This document shows, piece by piece, positions 20,097 to 20,528 of a DNA stretch of 20,528 nt. The stretch comes from Diplocarpon mali (lineage: Eukaryota; Ascomycota; Leotiomycetes; Helotiales; Drepanopezizaceae), in the NCBI GenBank assembly GCA_024741835.1, contig JAENRP010000490.1, positions 4,363 to 24,890 on the forward strand, given 5' to 3'. The notes beneath the pieces were generated by a model. The model was not told the DNA's origin. It searched no databases and was given only the letters and a program-made list of their open reading frames with translations. Position 1 is the stretch's first letter. Each line of letters opens with the position of its first letter. Position numbers and translations under genes: made by a program.

Positions 20097-20500
20097 CGCG
20101 CCCTAAGGTGTGGATTCACATTTTGGCCGAGCGGTATTATGCACGACAGTTATGAGCCCCGTAAGCGCAGCGATAATTCTTTTCGCATTCCTCTTGCGCG
20201 AGGTTTAGCCGACGTTTCTTTCGCTTCGAAGTTCTACCGGTCGCCGATTTTCCAAAATCTCGGCAATGATCATACTCGGTTTCGACAGCTGTATCGACAG
20301 AAGTTTCGACAGGTTTGAGTAAAAAGACGTCCGATGGCCGTCCGACGTATGGCCGAAGGAAACTGCGGTCTTCCGGCCCTTCCGACCACCTATTCCCTGC
20401 TAGCTTAGCGGTCTATGCGCCACATCTACGCTACCACAGACTGGGCTAGTACTTAGGCCGCTGGAAAAACTGTTCTTCCGGCGACCTAGGGGGTGTGTTA
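20097..20500. other. GC-rich island without RIP, unknown
   Basis: Composition changes sharply here: GC-rich, many CpG and CpA, little TpA, unlike everything to its left. It is flanked by 28-bp direct repeats with a 432-bp period. Inside are three TCGACAG heptamers exactly 12 bp apart (20282, 20294, 20306) and a nearby CGTCCGA pair. A plus-strand frame of 76 codons (20088-20318) begins inside the direct repeat and has no recognisable domain, so I do not call it a gene. A TGGCCGAGCGG string (20124-20134) resembles a tRNA-type A box, but no convincing B box or cloverleaf follows. It could be a recent short mobile element, one unit of a 432-bp tandem repeat, or the edge of a larger unmutated insertion. 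Confidence 0.6.
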
Positions 20501-20528
20501 TGCAGAAAATAGGCTAAATATGCTAGTA
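20501..20528 (+). repeat. 28-bp direct repeat, right copy (at window edge)
   Basis: Identical to 20069-20096 over all 28 bases visible. The window ends exactly at the last matching base, so the repeat may be longer. Confidence 0.9.

Noticed and set aside
20124..20134. tRNA or tRNA-derived SINE from an A-box-like string
   Set aside because: No matching B box at the right distance and no cloverleaf pairing could be drawn.
1..20528. Fungal mitochondrial DNA with GC clusters
   Set aside because: No mitochondrial genes were seen; Gypsy and Copia remnants with RIP-type nonsense changes point to nuclear DNA.

Overview
The window looks like nuclear DNA of a filamentous ascomycete (Pezizomycotina type), from an AT-rich, repeat-filled block mutated by RIP (repeat-induced point mutation). 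It is AT-rich and full of TpA. Every recognisable gene is riddled with TAA, TAG and TGA codons where Gln, Trp or Arg codons fit. Duplicated segments differ almost only by C/T and G/A transitions. No intact gene was found. All recognisable coding remains run on the minus strand. The phylum is inferred from RIP and the fungal Gypsy/Copia signatures; the species cannot be told.

Layout. Bases 1-6291 and 6722-12971 are two copies of one segment. Each carries two tandem minus-strand pseudogenes, here called A and B. A and B are paralogues of a protein of about 1,080-1,090 residues that I do not recognise. A1 (307-3549), A2 (7020-10271) and B2 (10862-14137) are full length; B1 (4140-6291) has lost its N-terminal third or so at the copy junction. 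Between the copies lies about 430 bp of separate sequence with hairpins and a TATA-like box. Upstream of B2 comes a Ty3/Gypsy gag-pol pseudogene (about 14507-18460), then the C-terminal part of a Ty1/Copia polyprotein (about 18940-20065). The Copia remnant is cut off by a GC-rich, apparently unmutated island (20097-20500) bounded by 28-bp direct repeats. The second repeat ends exactly at the window edge.

The most unusual signal is a 24-bp palindromic GC-rich motif present 21 times: arm ACTCGCAGGCC, one variable base, then the inverted arm. It lies in A, B, Gypsy and Copia sequence alike, so it is a DNA-level repeat and not a shared protein domain. In A, B and three of four Gypsy sites it is read in the same codon phase, giving a peptide close to TRRPGLRV. 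This recalls the protein-invading palindromes of Rickettsia. I know of no fungal counterpart, but could not search.

The genes no longer work together. What remains is a fossil record: an ancient A/B duplication, invasion by the palindrome, a recent duplication of the A-B pair, RIP of everything, and a later GC-rich insertion that escaped RIP.
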